A stretch of DNA of 42,425 bases from a virus. Every line of letters starts with the position of its first letter. Positions within the stretch are counted from its first letter, which is position 1. A program made the translations under genes and the position numbers. Positions 41,198 to 42,425 of the stretch are shown here, one piece after another. A model generated the notes under the pieces. It saw only the letters and a program-made list of their open reading frames with translations. It was not told the DNA's origin and did no database searches. The stretch lies in the IMG/VR virus record IMGVR_UViG_3300036418_000012, positions 1 through 42,425 of that record; one strand, written 5' to 3'.

Positions 41198-41662
41198 ATG
41201 ACGGCGAAAAAGCAAAGGCAGATTCAGCGGGGGTCGCTAGAGCAGCCCGATTCGTTCACCCTGGACGTCCCCCCTGGAACCGACACGTTACCCATTGTCG
41301 AGCGCCTTCATGTTTATTTAACTGTGTTTGAGAGCGGGTGCTCGTGCATACTGCCAATTGGAAAGCCGGAAGACTGTCCTAAGTGCACGCGCGCCTTGGT
41401 TGATGCTGTAAGAAAAGCTGTTGACGAGGAGATAAGTTCAGACCCAATGGGGGCCTTCGAGAGAATGGCTAGGGCAGTCACTGGACATTGTCCAGCATGC
41501 GATGGAGAAGCAGATCAGCATAAGGATGGCTGCGAGCCGTTCATATTCGGCAGCGACGCCAGAATCTACAATCCCCCGGCTCAGAAGATGCCCAAGTGCC
41601 CCGAGTGCGGCGGCCGTGGGAGAACGCACATACCGGGCTGTCCGAACAGCTTCAAAGACTAA
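41198..41662 (+). CDS. Zinc-ribbon protein, last early gene
   Basis: The ATG directly follows the previous stop. The 154-residue protein contains several CxxC units: CPKC (about 60-63), CPAC with DGCEPF (about 97-113), and CPECGGRGRTHIPGCPNSF near the end. Likely binds zinc in three places. It ends the early operon; the next 660 bp up to the host gene carry repeats and no clear gene. Confidence 0.7.
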   Translation: MTAKKQRQIQRGSLEQPDSFTLDVPPGTDTLPIVERLHVYLTVFESGCSCILPIGKPEDCPKCTRALVDAVRKAVDEEISSDPMGAFERMARAVTGHCPACDGEADQHKDGCEPFIFGSDARIYNPPAQKMPKCPECGGRGRTHIPGCPNSFKD

Positions 41663-42194
41663 GTCGGGGTAAGTTGGCCTAAGTGGCTTTATTTATACAA
41701 AACTTACTCCTCGATTTATCTTTATGTTATTAGGTTTTGACTTATGAATTGTTCCGTTCTCACCCCTTCAAATCGTTCCGGCCGAGACGCCTTGGCACAG
41801 GCGTGTTCCGCGCCTCGGCAGGGGCCAGAAGGGCCATTCAGGAGCCGTGCAATCGGGCCGTGCGCTAGCGTTCTTCAGCAAGCCTTCACCAAGTCGAAAC
41901 CGCCTGCGGATCTGAGTCCAAAATCGACATGCGGAATGGTCGGAGCGATCGCAGCTATGGTTTTCCATAGTTGCGTTGGAGTTGCGTTGGATCTAGGGGT
42001 CTTCGGCTTCGTTAAGGGCAGTTGCGTTGGATTGAAATATGCGTTTCGTCCGCGACTGACGTGCGGTTTGCGCGTTTTCCACAAAAAGGCTCTGGTGACG
42101 ACGGAGGCAAGTCTCACCAGTTGCGTAGGATTGCGCTATCGGCCTACGAAGAATCAACAACTTAGCGCGAGAATCCAACGCAACTCTGCCGACC
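41663..42194. other. Non-coding right-end region with 11-bp repeats
   Basis: This stretch shows no convincing gene; a 151-codon frame covers it but its apparent repeats come from a DNA repeat. The 11-bp sequence AGTTGCGTTGG occurs at 41969-41979 and 41980-41990 (tandem), 42020-42030, 42119-42129 (one mismatch) and, inverted, at 42175-42185. A-T-rich sequence around 41690-41740 may hold a promoter or terminator for the early operon. Confidence 0.55.
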
Positions 42195-42326
42195 TGTGAC
42201 ACGTAATTCCTGCAACACTTGATCGGATAATTGGTGTGGAAAAGTCCATTTGACCCGCATGGATTCTACCTATCGACGCGGTTTCTACGATATGTCGTAC
42301 TATGACACGTAAATCTGGGAGTCACA
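42195..42326. repeat. Right prophage end with two transposase-site-like repeats
   Basis: The outermost copy, at 42302-42326, pairs with the left repeat at 106-130 (20/25). A second copy, TGTGACACGTAATTCC at 42195-42210, has the same orientation, about 100 bp further in. Its 15-bp GTGACACGTAATTCC (42196-42210) is the exact inverse of 116-130. By analogy with Mu these would be R1 and R2. The host gene begins 25 bp beyond. Confidence 0.7.
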
Positions 42327-42351
42327 GCCTCCATCGCGGTTTTATAGACAC

Positions 42352-42425
42352 ATGAACCCGCAGATCAACACAACCGATTTTGATGAGCGTCCATTCATTG
42401 CCATCTGGGAAGTGACACAAGCTTG
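42352..42425 (+). CDS. Host radical SAM protein, 5' fragment
   Basis: The frame starts ATG at 42352 and runs off the window: MNPQINTTDFDERPFI, then AIWEVTQAC. The phrase PF-x-x-IWEVTQAC is the usual N-terminus of radical SAM/SPASM proteins, where the Cys begins the CxxxCxxC iron-sulfur motif (here only the first Cys is within the window). The prophage is inserted 25 bp upstream of its start, so it has probably separated the gene from its native promoter. Confidence 0.75.
   Translation, partial: MNPQINTTDFDERPFIAIWEVTQA

Larger units (their letters stand above)
106..42326. mobile_element. Mu-like transposable prophage, apparently complete
   Basis: The boundaries are set by an imperfect 25-bp terminal inverted repeat (106-130 against 42302-42326, 20/25 identical) that begins TGTG and ends in CA, as expected of Mu-type transposons. 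Between the repeats lie a MuA-type transposase, a MuB-like ATPase, a repressor, and full head, tail and lysis modules. Late genes occupy the left two thirds on the minus strand and early genes the right third on the plus strand. A host radical SAM gene begins 25 bp beyond the right repeat. The five bases outside each repeat (CTGCC on the left, GCCTC on the right) are not identical, so a 5-bp target duplication is not seen and the exact ends remain provisional. Confidence 0.85.

Noticed and set aside
41744-42199. 151-codon plus-strand frame in the right end, with repeated SCVG-x-x phrases
   Set aside because: The repeated peptide comes from the DNA repeat AGTTGCGTTGG; there is no convincing ribosome-binding site, and the frame runs into the end-repeat region. 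It is more likely non-coding.
106-42326. 5-bp target-site duplication
   Set aside because: CTGCC (101-105) and GCCTC (42327-42331) share only GCC out of register; GTCAC occurs near both ends but inside the repeats, so no duplication was called.
1-42425. CRISPR array, tRNA or rRNA genes
   Set aside because: No regularly spaced repeats of CRISPR type and no tRNA or rRNA-like sequence were noticed in the window.

Overview
The window is an almost complete Mu-like transposable prophage of about 42.2 kb (roughly 106-42326) with short pieces of host DNA on both sides. It encodes a DDE transposase of the MuA family, a MuB-like ATPase, and the Mu head proteins (gp27/gp28 terminase, DUF935 portal, MuF, I-type protease, gp36, gp37, G). 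It has a tail tube, tape measure and distal tail proteins but no recognisable tail sheath or baseplate wedge genes, so the virion is probably a siphovirus (long, non-contractile tail), like the B3-type transposable phages. The host is a GC-rich Gram-negative bacterium. The style of the small proteins and the flanking radical SAM gene suggest Acidobacteriota, but this is only an inference.

The layout is divergent. Late genes run leftward on the minus strand from 28416 to 300: lysis (glucosaminidase, spanin-like protein, small membrane proteins), a phospholipase-D-fold nuclease, terminase, portal, head, tail, and two exported proteins with signal peptides at the far left. The regulatory centre is 28.6-30.2 kb. 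It has an XRE repressor on the minus strand, and facing it a promoter whose -35 and -10 boxes flank a 25-bp palindromic operator. Early genes run rightward from 30200 to 41662: two small paralogous DNA-binding proteins, a conserved pre-transposase protein, MuA, MuB, then about 23 small ORFs joined mostly by 4-bp stop/start overlaps. These include winged-helix, Fis-like and excisionase-like DNA-binding proteins, a receiver-like protein without its phosphoacceptor, a GemA/gp16-like protein and many small Cys-rich zinc-ribbon proteins.

The ends carry the transposase-site architecture expected of a Mu-like element. A 25-bp imperfect terminal inverted repeat (20/25 identical, beginning TGTG) lies at 106-130 and 42302-42326, with further internal copies of the core at 137-153, 157-175 and 42195-42210. 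The right end lies 25 bp upstream of the start codon of a host radical SAM gene that runs off the window.

The most unusual observations are: (i) a block of small early genes at 39.1-40.1 kb in which three consecutive genes have a UNCG-tetraloop hairpin just before the ribosome-binding site, with paired substitutions between copies; (ii) a ten-cysteine, metallothionein-like N-terminus on the head protease; (iii) a degenerate receiver-domain protein in the early operon; (iv) Sec-type signal peptides on the last two late genes; (v) five copies of an 11-bp repeat in the non-coding right end; (vi) a MuB-like ATPase with Glu replacing a Walker A glycine.
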